A stretch of DNA of 64,000 nt from Chryseosolibacter sp964493505. GTDB lineage: Bacteria > Bacteroidota > Bacteroidia > Cytophagales > Cyclobacteriaceae. The translations under genes were made by a program, and so were the position numbers. Shown here in pieces: positions 1 through 7,881 of this stretch (its first letter is position 1; each line of letters opens with the position of its first letter). The stretch covers positions 248,001 to 312,000 of the forward strand of contig CAZBNP010000001.1 in the NCBI GenBank assembly GCA_964493505.1, read 5' to 3'. The notes under the pieces are model-generated. The model searched no databases and was not told where the DNA came from. It worked only from the letters and a program-made list of their open reading frames with translations.

Positions 1-1207
1 TGAAATTCGGGCTGCGATTCATGGCGACGAGAGTCCCCGCCGCCGCGGTCCGTACAATTGCTGTGTCCGCGTTTTTTACCGCATCATGAATGAACTCCAG
101 CGAGGGCGTGAAATGTGACAACGCTCCCAGGAGCGCGGCCCGCGCAAAAGGATCCCGCTCTTCGTTGTAGCGGTCCTGTATCTCATCGGCCAGGTCTTTG
201 TGCTGCCCGGCCCGCAGTGCCCCGTCATACAGGTTGGCGATAATACGCCATTCGGATACGGGTAGATAGTTGATCTGTGAACACGTCATTATCCAGCGAG
301 GCTCATCTACCCGGTCACGGATGACCTCGGAAGCTGCGATTCCTACGTGACTGTCTTTATGGTGAAGACATTCATACAGTATTCTTTCGCTTTTGCTGAA
401 CGGGAAATTACGCAGTGCCCGCACGGCGTTGACGACAACACGAGCATCCTTATCCTTTGTGATTATCCGGCGTATTGTAGCCAGACTGGAGTCAGTACCG
501 ATTTTGCCTAGTGCGAGTGCGGCGGCCATGCGCACGTCGGGTGAATCGTCAGTGGTCGATGATACGATGAGCGCAGATTCAGCATCCTGGAAATCGGTTG
601 CTCCGCGCGCGAAGAAGTGTGCAGCGCCGAGCCGGGCCGATGCGGGAAACGGTGTAGCCAGCAGACGCATAGCAATGACATTGGCATCCGCTCCCGTTGT
701 ATTGCGCAGCCCGGCGCGATACAGCGACCAGGCAAGGCCCGTGCTTCTGAGACTGTCGCCGAGGAAGGGCTCGGGTTCAAGCTTCCATTGAGCGGTGACT
801 TTACCATACGCCTCCAACATCGTCATGGTATTCTCCGGCACTTTCTCTTTTACCAGCGCGCCGAGCAAAAGACGTTCGGCTGATGGGTCCTGAAGCTGTC
901 CGAGTGCGAACGCCGCACCACGTCGCACTTCCGCATCTGAATCCATCAACAGCAGTCTGCCGATGCGATTGATATCACTTATCTGTTGAATCGAGGCAAA
1001 CGCCAGAACCGCCTCCAGGCGATAGGCGGCGTTTTCATGATTGAGGTATGGTTGGACACTGTCCCCGAGCCGCCGGTCTGCGAAGTCGGCGATCTTTACG
1101 ATGACAGGGTCGGCAAACTTGTTGTGGAGTGTGCTGTCAGATGGCTTTTGGCAGGCGGTGAATAGAATAACCGATAGCGCAAAGATTACTGAATGACGGT
1201 CAGTCAC
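1..1207 (-). CDS. HEAT-repeat lipoprotein, C-terminus cut by window edge
   Basis: Reading the minus strand from 1207 gives an open frame of 402 codons that runs off the left edge without a stop. The proposed GTG start gives MTDRHSVIFALSVILFTAC, a lipoprotein signal with lipobox LFTAC, so the mature protein should be anchored through Cys19. The rest is alternating Ala/Leu-rich helices typical of HEAT-like repeats (for example RRGAAFALGQL and VRMAAALALGKIG), which usually form protein-binding solenoids. An in-frame GTG at 1228 is an alternative start. The partner and function cannot be told from sequence. It is transcribed in the same direction as feoAB and begins 69 bases beyond the feoB stop, but no link in function is implied. 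Confidence 0.75.
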   Translation of the reverse strand, partial: MTDRHSVIFALSVILFTACQKPSDSTLHNKFADPVIVKIADFADRRLGDSVQPYLNHENAAYRLEAVLAFASIQQISDINRIGRLLLMDSDAEVRRGAAFALGQLQDPSAERLLLGALVKEKVPENTMTMLEAYGKVTAQWKLEPEPFLGDSLRSTGLAWSLYRAGLRNTTGADANVIAMRLLATPFPASARLGAAHFFARGATDFQDAESALIVSSTTDDSPDVRMAAALALGKIGTDSSLATIRRIITKDKDARVVVNAVRALRNFPFSKSERILYECLHHKDSHVGIAASEVIRDRVDEPRWIMTCSQINYLPVSEWRIIANLYDGALRAGQHKDLADEIQDRYNEERDPFARAALLGALSHFTPSLEFIHDAVKNADTAIVRTAAAGTLVAMNRSPNF

Positions 1208-1276
1208 TGCTCCTGAATTTGATTTCACGTTGCAAGATACACGGTTAACGAGTTATTTCGCGTTACCTGTTCCGAA

Positions 1277-3397
1277 TTACACAAGGACCTGGTATACTAT
1301 CCACGCGGATACATAGGCGAGCAACGTCATGTACACCAGTTGAAGCATAGGCCACTTCCATCCTCCTGTTTCGCGATAAACAACGGCCAGGGTACTCATA
1401 CACTGCATGGCGAAGAGATAGAAGATGAGAAGCGAAAATCCTACCGCGGGCGTGAATCTCGGGCCGCCTGTTTCAGGATTGATCTCGCGCTTCATACGGC
1501 TTTTGATGGTGGAATCGTCATCCAGATCAGCGCTGCCGATACTATAGATGGTTGCCATGGTGCCTACGAATACTTCGCGTGCCGCGAATGAAGTGATCAG
1601 TGCTATCCCGATCTTCCAGTCGTATCCGAGTGGCTTGATAACGGGCTCAATGGCTTTTCCTATGATGCCGGCGTAGGAGTTTTCGAGCTTGTAGGCTGCG
1701 ATGCGGTCATCCAGCTCTTCATCTGTTGATTGCAGCTCCGGAGATTCGGCGAGAACATTTTCGTGAGCATTGGTCAGTTTGTCGCCGGGACCGTAGCTTG
1801 CCAGCACCCAGAGGATAATGGATATCGCAAGGATTACTTTACCCGCTTCGAAGACAAACGCTTTTGTTTTCTCGACGATGGTGTACCCTACATTCGACCA
1901 GCGTGGGACACGGTAGGTGGGGAGTTCCATAATCAGGAAGCTGCGCTCTCTGACGCGGAGGATATAGTTCATCACCCATGCCGATCCTATGGCCGCGACG
2001 AAACCGAGCAGGTAGAGTCCCATCAGGGCGATACCCTGCAGGTTGAAGAAGCCGAGAATTTTTTGTTCGGGCACGACGAGGCCGATGAGAATAGCAAACA
2101 CCGGGAGACGCGCCGAACAACTCATCAGCGGTGTGACGAAGATCGTGATCATCCGCTCTTTCCAGTTGTCGATCGTGCGCGTGGCCATGACGGCGGGAAT
2201 AGCGCAGGCAACACCCGACATCAAGGGGACTACACTCTTTCCGTTGAGGCCGAATTTTCGCATCAGCTTGTCCATCAGGAAGACAACTCTGGCCATGTAT
2301 CCACTTTCCTCCAGTATTGAAATGAATGCGAAGAGTATGGCGATCTGCGGTACAAAGATGACGATGCCACCAATTCCCGGCACAATTCCGTCGGCGAGCA
2401 GCGATGTCAGGGGCCCTTCGGGAAGCCACTCGTCAAGTTGTTGGCTGAGGGTACCAAAGAGTGAGTCGATCATGTCCATGGGAATGGTTGCCCATGCGAA
2501 GATCGCCTGAAAGATCAGGAACAACAGGCAGAGGAAGATGACGTAGCCCCACACTTTGTGGGTAAGCACACTGTCGATCTTTCTCGAGTAGTTCTTCCAC
2601 GAGAAGTCGGTCTGCTTCAGCGTAACTTCATTCAGCAAATCCTGAATGGAACTATATCGCTGTATCGTTTCGGCCCCGCGGAATTTGCCGGGGATGAAAT
2701 TGTAACGGGTTCGCACATCGTCTACAAACTGCCGGTCTTTGGCAGAAAGGAAATTCAGCGATGCTGGTTGTTCCAGATATTGATAGGCTTCGTAGTCGTT
2801 GTCGAGTCCCAGGGTTGTGCGTAATTCGCCGACTGGCTGTTGTGCTTCCTTCCACACGGTGAATACGGGGTGTGCAGATGCGGGCACCGAACCTCCAATG
2901 ACTTTCTTTAGTTCATTGAGGCCGACACCCCTTCGGGCGTCGATGGGGACTACCGGTATTCCAAGCTTCTCCGAAAGCTTCTTGATGTCATAGCTGATGC
3001 CTGCTTTGACAACGAGATCCATCATGTTGAGGGCAAGGACGGTAGGGAGCCCGATATCTATGACCTGCGAAAGCAGAAGCAGACCTCGTTTGAGGTTGGT
3101 AGCGTCCGCAATCACAACAACCGTGTCGGGTGTTGTCGTCGCATGATGGTTCAGTAGAATTTCGGCAACGATCTGCTCGTCGAGACTTCTGGGATAAATA
3201 CTGTATATGCCGGGGAGGTCCATGACCTCGAGCACCGAGCCGTCAGGCAACGAAGTGAGGCCGGAACGCTTTTCGACGGTGACGCCGGGAAAATTTCCGA
3301 TCTTTTGCTTTAGGCCTGTTAACTGATTAAACAAGGAAGACTTTCCCGAGTTAGGATTGCCTACCAACGCAACTCGTTGCCGTTTTGGAACCGCCAT
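1277..3397 (-). CDS. feoB: Ferrous iron transport protein B
   Basis: Inner-membrane Fe(II) transporter of 706 residues. An N-terminal GTPase domain (about 1-170) shows the P-loop GNPNSGKSS, the G3 motif DLPG in MDLPGIYSIYP and the G4 motif NMMD. A spacer follows, then a polytopic core from about residue 280 with the family's gate segments (for example FVPQIAILFAFISILEESGYMARV and MSGVACAIPAVMATR). The length is within the usual 650-780. Its ATG shares one base with the feoA stop (TAATG), which suggests translational coupling. feoA is a separate gene here rather than fused, and no feoC is seen. Identification is firm. Confidence 0.97.
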   Translation of the reverse strand: MAVPKRQRVALVGNPNSGKSSLFNQLTGLKQKIGNFPGVTVEKRSGLTSLPDGSVLEVMDLPGIYSIYPRSLDEQIVAEILLNHHATTTPDTVVVIADATNLKRGLLLLSQVIDIGLPTVLALNMMDLVVKAGISYDIKKLSEKLGIPVVPIDARRGVGLNELKKVIGGSVPASAHPVFTVWKEAQQPVGELRTTLGLDNDYEAYQYLEQPASLNFLSAKDRQFVDDVRTRYNFIPGKFRGAETIQRYSSIQDLLNEVTLKQTDFSWKNYSRKIDSVLTHKVWGYVIFLCLLFLIFQAIFAWATIPMDMIDSLFGTLSQQLDEWLPEGPLTSLLADGIVPGIGGIVIFVPQIAILFAFISILEESGYMARVVFLMDKLMRKFGLNGKSVVPLMSGVACAIPAVMATRTIDNWKERMITIFVTPLMSCSARLPVFAILIGLVVPEQKILGFFNLQGIALMGLYLLGFVAAIGSAWVMNYILRVRERSFLIMELPTYRVPRWSNVGYTIVEKTKAFVFEAGKVILAISIILWVLASYGPGDKLTNAHENVLAESPELQSTDEELDDRIAAYKLENSYAGIIGKAIEPVIKPLGYDWKIGIALITSFAAREVFVGTMATIYSIGSADLDDDSTIKSRMKREINPETGGPRFTPAVGFSLLIFYLFAMQCMSTLAVVYRETGGWKWPMLQLVYMTLLAYVSAWIVYQVLV

Positions 3398-3627
3398 TAA
3401 TCAACTATTGAAATCGTCGCTGCTTCCTCCAGGCGGAGTGAAAGCTCGTAACCGGATACACTTATACACACGGGATCACCAAACGGCGCCGTAAAATTGA
3501 AACGCACGGGCATCCCCGGCAGACAACCCATTTCCATTAGCTTCACCGACAGGTATTCATCCGTGAATCCGGCTATAATGCCGATATCCCCCGGTTTCAT
3601 CTGTGATACGTTTCTTGTACTGCTCAC
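3397..3627 (-). CDS. feoA: Ferrous iron transport protein A
   Basis: A 76-residue SH3-like cytoplasmic protein that supports FeoB. The family pattern is visible: LMEMGCLPGMPVRF, then a Pro/Gly turn in APFGDPVCISVSGYELSLR. It is the first gene of a two-gene operon with feoB, overlapping by one base. A promoter-like sequence lies 24-55 bases upstream. Iron control (Fur) is expected for the family, but I did not find a convincing Fur box. Confidence 0.95.
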   Translation of the reverse strand: MSSTRNVSQMKPGDIGIIAGFTDEYLSVKLMEMGCLPGMPVRFNFTAPFGDPVCISVSGYELSLRLEEAATISIVD

Positions 3628-3650
3628 TATTTAGATTAATTTTAAACAGC

Positions 3651-3682
3651 CAAAGATAGAGGGGCTTGGAGTGGAATGCAAT
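3651..3682 (-). promoter_or_regulatory. Predicted feoAB promoter
   Basis: On the minus strand a -7 element TATCTTTG (3651-3658) is preceded by ATTG (3679-3682) with a 20-base spacer. This fits the Bacteroidota sigma factor consensus TTG-N(17-23)-TAnnTTTG. It lies 24 bases from the feoA start. Prediction from pattern only. Confidence 0.6.
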
Positions 3683-3717
3683 TTTTAGTTTATCAATTGA
3701 TCAATAAGCAATAGGCA

Positions 3718-3867
3718 ATGAAGGCAAAGAAAAAATCCAAAAAGGATCGCGATCAGAAACGCGGGAAAGAGCAGCCGGAACAGCCGCCTCAGAATGAAGG
3801 GAACGAGAGGGATTTCGGCGGATTACCGCAGCGCGATCTGAAGAAGAATCTCGGCGGCTGCGGGTAG
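3718..3867 (+). CDS. Small basic protein, 49 residues
   Basis: ATG at 3718 and stop TAG at 3865-3867 encode a highly charged peptide. It starts MKAKKKSKKDRDQKRGKEQ, has a Pro/Gln/Glu-rich middle, and ends FGGLPQRDLKKNLGGCG. The ending resembles short Cytophagales proteins I recall that finish in a GLP-x-RDLKKNLG motif, so I think it is real, but this was not searched. No membrane segment and no known domain. It ends four bases before the convergent murF-alr stop. The bases just before its ATG (CAATAGGCA) resemble the dispersed GGCAAA repeat family. Function unknown. Confidence 0.55.
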   Translation: MKAKKKSKKDRDQKRGKEQPEQPPQNEGNERDFGGLPQRDLKKNLGGCG

Positions 3868-3871
3868 CCGG

Positions 3872-6301
3872 TCAGATGCTTTCCGCTACAAAAACGCGTT
3901 TAACCCTTTCGCTGGTGCTTGTCAGGATCTCGTAGGGGATTGTATTGACGCGGTCAGCCAGTACTTCTATCGGCAGACCCTTGCCAAAGATGATCACCGG
4001 GTCGCCTTCCCGGGCGGGAATTCCGGTGATGTCTACCATGGTCATGTCCATGCATACATTGCCAATCACCGGCGCATCCTTGCCATTGACCAGAACACTT
4101 CCCACACCGTTTCCAAAAGCGCGGCTGAACCCGTCGGCATAACCGATCGCAAGGGTCGCGATGGTGAGATCTTTCTCAGCAACGCCCTTCCTTCCGTATC
4201 CGATAGTCTCGCCCGCTGCCACGTGTTTGATCTGTGAGATGATCGTTTTTAGCGACGCTACCGGCCTCAGGGTATGGGTTGTCGTTGGAGAAGGGTTAAT
4301 GCCGTACAGGCCGATGCCGGGGCGTACCATATCGAATTGCAGGTCGGGAAAGCGGAGCGTCCCCGGTGAGTTGAGGAGGTGATACAATGGCCTATAGCCC
4401 AGTCGTTGCGAGATGTAGTCGGCCATCGCGCGGAAGCGCGTTCCCTGCTGCCGCGAGAAGGCATCGTGCTCTGGCTCGTCAGCGCCGGCGAGGTGGCTGA
4501 AGATGGAGGCGACACGCATATTGGGTCGTTCGCGCAGCAGCGCAACCAACCCTTCCGCCTGGTCTTCTTCAAAGCCCAGCCTTCGCATACCGGTATCGAT
4601 TTTCAGGTGAATGTTGCAAGGGCGACCCTCGAGAAAACCACCGAGTGCCTGCAGGATCCTGATATTGTATATCTCTGGTTCAAGGTTGTGTTTCAGGAGC
4701 GTGTCGAATGTTTCCTGCGCTGGATTCATTACGATGATCGGAAGCGTGATGTTGTTTCTTCTCAACTCAACGCCTTCATCGGTATAGGCTACACCGAGGT
4801 AATTAACCTTGTGGTATTGAAGCACGCTGGCGATTTCGTTGCTGCCACTTCCGTACGCGAACGCCTTCACCATCGCCATAATGCGCGTGGAGGGGTTCAG
4901 GAACGATTTGAAGTAGTTCAGGTTGTGAACGAGGGCGTCAAGATCGATCTCCATGACCGTGCCGTGCACCTTCTGCTGAATTTGATTGACGATCTTTTCA
5001 AAAGTAAAAACCCGCGCTCCTTTCACCAATATGACTTCGTCGTGCAGCTCATCGAAATTGAACGTGCGAAGAAACTCTTCCGTCGATAGAAAGAACTGTG
5101 ATCCCGGATGAAATTCGTCCCTGAACGAATGAAGTACGGGGCCGATGCCGATGAGGTGCCGGATACCTTTTGACTGTAACAGCGACGACACTTTTTTCAT
5201 CAGGGCGGCGTCGGGCAGCCCTGATTCGTGTATATCGGAGAGGATCACACGCTTCTGCCTGCGTTGCTGCTGATGGGCGAGAAAATCGAGACTGACCTGC
5301 AGCCCTGCGAGGTCATTGTTGTAGGTGTCGTCGATGATCTGACAACGATTGATTCCCTCCTTGAGCTCCAGTCTCATCGGCACGGAGCGGAGTGTGGCCA
5401 CCCGCTCGTTGATCTTTTCCGGTGAGAATCCCAGGGAGAGGAGCGTGAATATGCAATGAAAACAGTTCTCTACCGACGCGGGATCGGAGAAAGGGAGGCG
5501 CAGGGAAAATGTTTCCGGGCCATAACGCACGGTGAAGCTGTCGCCCTCAGGCGTGATCGTGGCCGATGCCTGATCGGTGGTGCCCCAGGAAAATGTTTTT
5601 ACGCCGGTTTCTCCGATTGCTTTGTCTATTGCCTCGTGATCTTTGCAATAGATGACGACCGTGGTGTCTGTGAACAGTTTCAGTTTCTCCCGCACTTTTT
5701 CATCGGTGCCGGAGAACCCTTCATCATGGGCGGAGCCGATATTGGTGAAGATGCCAATATCCGGTTTCAGTACCCGCTGAAGGTTCTGCATTTCGTTTAC
5801 TTTTGAAATGCCGGCCTCGAAGATACCAAGGGTATGGTGGGGCTGCATTTGCCACACCGATAACGGGACGCCTAGCTGCGAGTTATAGCTCGCGGGGTTT
5901 TTGGCGATCTTGAAATCAGGCGACAGCAGTTGATACAGCCATTCCTTGATGATCGTTTTCCCGTTGCTGCCGGTTATTCCGATCACAGGCGCCTGTATTC
6001 CCGATCGCTGAAAGGCGCTGATGTCCTGGAGCGCCCTTATGGAAGAGCGGACAAGCAGTACATTCGCTTTGCCCGCGAGACGCTCAAGAGGCCGCTCCAC
6101 CACAAATTGCCTGACACCTTGCTTTAACAGCCTGTCTGCGAAGTCATGTCCGTCGTGATGTTGCCCACCGACGGCAAAGAACACCGCACCTTCGCTGATA
6201 ACCGCCTTTCGGCTGTCTGTAACCAGCGTGGTAACGGGTAGGTCGTTTGTCAGGGAAAGGATTTTTCCACCCGTTACTTTTTCGAGCTCGGAGAAAACCA
6301 T
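3872..6301 (-). CDS. murF-alr: Bifunctional MurF ligase / alanine racemase
   Basis: An 809-residue fusion in peptidoglycan precursor synthesis. The N-terminal half (about 1-450) is a Mur ligase, normally adding D-Ala-D-Ala to UDP-MurNAc-tripeptide, with the ATP loop GITGSNGKT and the central motif GIFEAGISKVNEM. The C-terminal half (about 455-809) is a fold-III PLP alanine racemase. It has VKAFAYGSG, in which Lys479 should bind PLP, HLKIDTGMRRLGF, and AIGYADGFSRAF. The racemase supplies D-Ala towards the dipeptide the ligase uses. This fusion is common in Bacteroidota. The usual racemase motif is VKADAYG; here Phe replaces Asp, a position known to vary. No frameshift seen. Confidence 0.95.
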   Translation of the reverse strand: MVFSELEKVTGGKILSLTNDLPVTTLVTDSRKAVISEGAVFFAVGGQHHDGHDFADRLLKQGVRQFVVERPLERLAGKANVLLVRSSIRALQDISAFQRSGIQAPVIGITGSNGKTIIKEWLYQLLSPDFKIAKNPASYNSQLGVPLSVWQMQPHHTLGIFEAGISKVNEMQNLQRVLKPDIGIFTNIGSAHDEGFSGTDEKVREKLKLFTDTTVVIYCKDHEAIDKAIGETGVKTFSWGTTDQASATITPEGDSFTVRYGPETFSLRLPFSDPASVENCFHCIFTLLSLGFSPEKINERVATLRSVPMRLELKEGINRCQIIDDTYNNDLAGLQVSLDFLAHQQQRRQKRVILSDIHESGLPDAALMKKVSSLLQSKGIRHLIGIGPVLHSFRDEFHPGSQFFLSTEEFLRTFNFDELHDEVILVKGARVFTFEKIVNQIQQKVHGTVMEIDLDALVHNLNYFKSFLNPSTRIMAMVKAFAYGSGSNEIASVLQYHKVNYLGVAYTDEGVELRRNNITLPIIVMNPAQETFDTLLKHNLEPEIYNIRILQALGGFLEGRPCNIHLKIDTGMRRLGFEEDQAEGLVALLRERPNMRVASIFSHLAGADEPEHDAFSRQQGTRFRAMADYISQRLGYRPLYHLLNSPGTLRFPDLQFDMVRPGIGLYGINPSPTTTHTLRPVASLKTIISQIKHVAAGETIGYGRKGVAEKDLTIATLAIGYADGFSRAFGNGVGSVLVNGKDAPVIGNVCMDMTMVDITGIPAREGDPVIIFGKGLPIEVLADRVNTIPYEILTSTSERVKRVFVAESI

Positions 6302-6546
6302 GTTACAATGGGGTCGGGGTTTGAGTTCTGTTTTCTTGATGCCGGCCCGTATAGGGTCGCCTGCGCGAAGGTCGGCTTTCCTGCGGAACTACAGAATCGG
6401 GATGGCACGAAATATGCATAAAACCGGGAAATCATACGTGAAAAAACGTTTGTGGAAGTGTTTTTTCTATGGTTTATTGGTATTTATTTTGTATTTTTCT
6501 GAAAGGAGTAATTGTCATTGAAAATACCCAGGCATCTCAGAAGATC
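6302..6546. other. Divergent intergenic region upstream of murF-alr and a small exported protein gene
   Basis: This 245-base stretch separates two divergent genes and should hold both promoters. It becomes AT-rich from about 6430. No complete TTG/TAnnTTTG pair was found on either strand. A purine-rich AAAGGAG at about 6502 might serve a longer form of the downstream protein. Confidence 0.4.
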
Positions 6547-6909
6547 ATGAAGCGGCAGTTCCATCAAATCGTTGTTTTGAGCACATTCTTAGTATTGGGT
6601 GTCGCTGCAGGCGCGATGGCCCAGGATGCCGGTATGTCTGATAACGATGTCGCCGGAGTCCCTGCTGAAGCGGGTGGGCAATTCAGTACGGGAGAAGATA
6701 TTCGCTATGCGCCGCGTGCAACCGGCATTTACGCACCGACTGATTCAGTTATGCTCCAGATGCAGGATTTTCCCATGCAACGCGCTGCACAGAAAGCCGT
6801 TGAGAAACAAGCTGACAAACCTGCGCCAAAAAAGGATGATTCTATCCTTACCTTTAACTTTCTTTATTACATCATCCAGAAATACAAACTTCAGGATATT
6901 ATCGACTGA
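6547..6909 (+). CDS. Exported protein of 120 residues, function unknown
   Basis: I chose ATG 6547 because it gives a clean Sec signal peptide (MKRQFHQIVVLSTFLVLG, then AAGAMAQD with a likely cut after AMAQ). The frame is open further upstream to 6469, but that would bury the signal peptide. The mature part is Ala/Pro/Lys-rich and probably disordered, with a distinct hydrophobic C-terminus (ILTFNFLYYIIQKYKL then QDIID). That tail could be a membrane or partner-binding helix. I recall similar tails in small Cytophagales proteins but cannot name a family. It stands alone between murF-alr and the convergent hisA-like gene. Confidence 0.6.
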   Translation: MKRQFHQIVVLSTFLVLGVAAGAMAQDAGMSDNDVAGVPAEAGGQFSTGEDIRYAPRATGIYAPTDSVMLQMQDFPMQRAAQKAVEKQADKPAPKKDDSILTFNFLYYIIQKYKLQDIID

Positions 6910-6956
6910 TGGCCCGGTTCCATGTGGCGGAACTGGCGGCGTTATCCTGGTTGTTC

Positions 6957-7712
6957 CTATGCAGAGCTTGTTTGGGTGAGAAACTTTTCAAGCTCTTTGA
7001 GATTCAGCAGCCCTTCGTAATACGATTTTCCGAAGATGACCGCGAACAGCCCCATTTCATTGAGGCGTTTGATATCATCTACTCCGCGTACTCCGCCGCT
7101 TGCCAGCACACACAATTCCGGGAATTCAGCGATGATCTGTTCATAGAAGTCGAATGCCGGCCCTTCCATCACTCCATCGCGCGATACATCTGTGGATTTC
7201 ACGTATTTAAGACCGCGGGTATAGAAGTATTCGAGATGTTCAAACAGCGTCAGCTTTGATTTGCTTTGCCACCCTCTGAACAGGAGTTCCTTTGAATCCT
7301 TGTTGATCACGTCAGCGCCGAGTGTCATTTTTTCACGGCCGTAGGAGATAATCCAGGATGCGAACAGATCGGGGTCGGTAACGGCGATACTGGCGGCAGT
7401 GATATAGTCAGCGCCGTATTCATACGCCTTGCTGATGTCTCCGTCTGTTGATATGCCGCCGGTAAAATCCACCTTGAGGTTTGTGTGGCCTGCCACCGCT
7501 TCCAGCACGTGCCAGTTCACGGGGCTTCCTTTCTCCGCTCCGTCGAGGTCGACGAGGTGTACCACCTCTATGCCGTGGTCTTCAAAACGCCTGGCAAGGT
7601 CAAGCGGATTCTCGTCGTAGGATTTCTCACTCGACTTATCGCCTTTGCGCATTTTGACGACGCCACCCTTTCTTATCGCTATGGAAGGAATTACCTGAAT
7701 CATCGGAGGCAT
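6957..7712 (-). CDS. HisA/HisF-related TIM-barrel protein lacking the first catalytic Asp
   Basis: About 251 residues from the chosen ATG at 7712 (MPPMIQVIPSIAIRKGG); the frame is also open to an ATG at 7739. It aligns over its whole length with HisA, the histidine-pathway isomerase acting on ProFAR. Conserved parts are VHLVDLDGA, the phosphate loops FTGGIST and ASGGVRGVDDIKRL, GADVIN with the second catalytic Asp, RGWQ, and STDVSRDGVMEGP. The first strand reads IPSIAIRKGG where HisA has IPAxDxxxG, so the general acid/base Asp (Asp8 of T. maritima HisA) is Ala. The gene stands alone, with no his genes nearby. It may be a paralogue with another substrate rather than the histidine enzyme. Confidence 0.8.
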   Translation of the reverse strand: MPPMIQVIPSIAIRKGGVVKMRKGDKSSEKSYDENPLDLARRFEDHGIEVVHLVDLDGAEKGSPVNWHVLEAVAGHTNLKVDFTGGISTDGDISKAYEYGADYITAASIAVTDPDLFASWIISYGREKMTLGADVINKDSKELLFRGWQSKSKLTLFEHLEYFYTRGLKYVKSTDVSRDGVMEGPAFDFYEQIIAEFPELCVLASGGVRGVDDIKRLNEMGLFAVIFGKSYYEGLLNLKELEKFLTQTSSA

Positions 7713-7820
7713 GTTTACCAGCCGAAATTTACAATCCACAGGTCAAACCACCAGCATTGGTGGTCAATTCGCAGTGATTAAATGGGATTTTTTTTGGACC
7801 GATCCTTGTCATTTTATGAC

Positions 7821-7828
7821 TATTTTTG
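7821..7828 (+). promoter_or_regulatory. Predicted -7 element of the PD40 protein gene
   Basis: TATTTTTG fits TAnnTTTG. The nearest TTTG upstream (ending at 7796) gives a spacer of 24, slightly long. If real, transcription starts near 7835. That favours starts at 7858 or 7882 over the longer open frame beginning at 7711. Confidence 0.4.
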
Positions 7829-7881
7829 AACTCGGTGCTTACTACTGCGCGCTATCGATGTATAATTCAACAAGAACTATT

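Noticed and set aside
4379..5089. Plus-strand frame of 236 codons inside murF-alr
   Set aside because: Shadow of the racemase and ligase coding region on the other strand.
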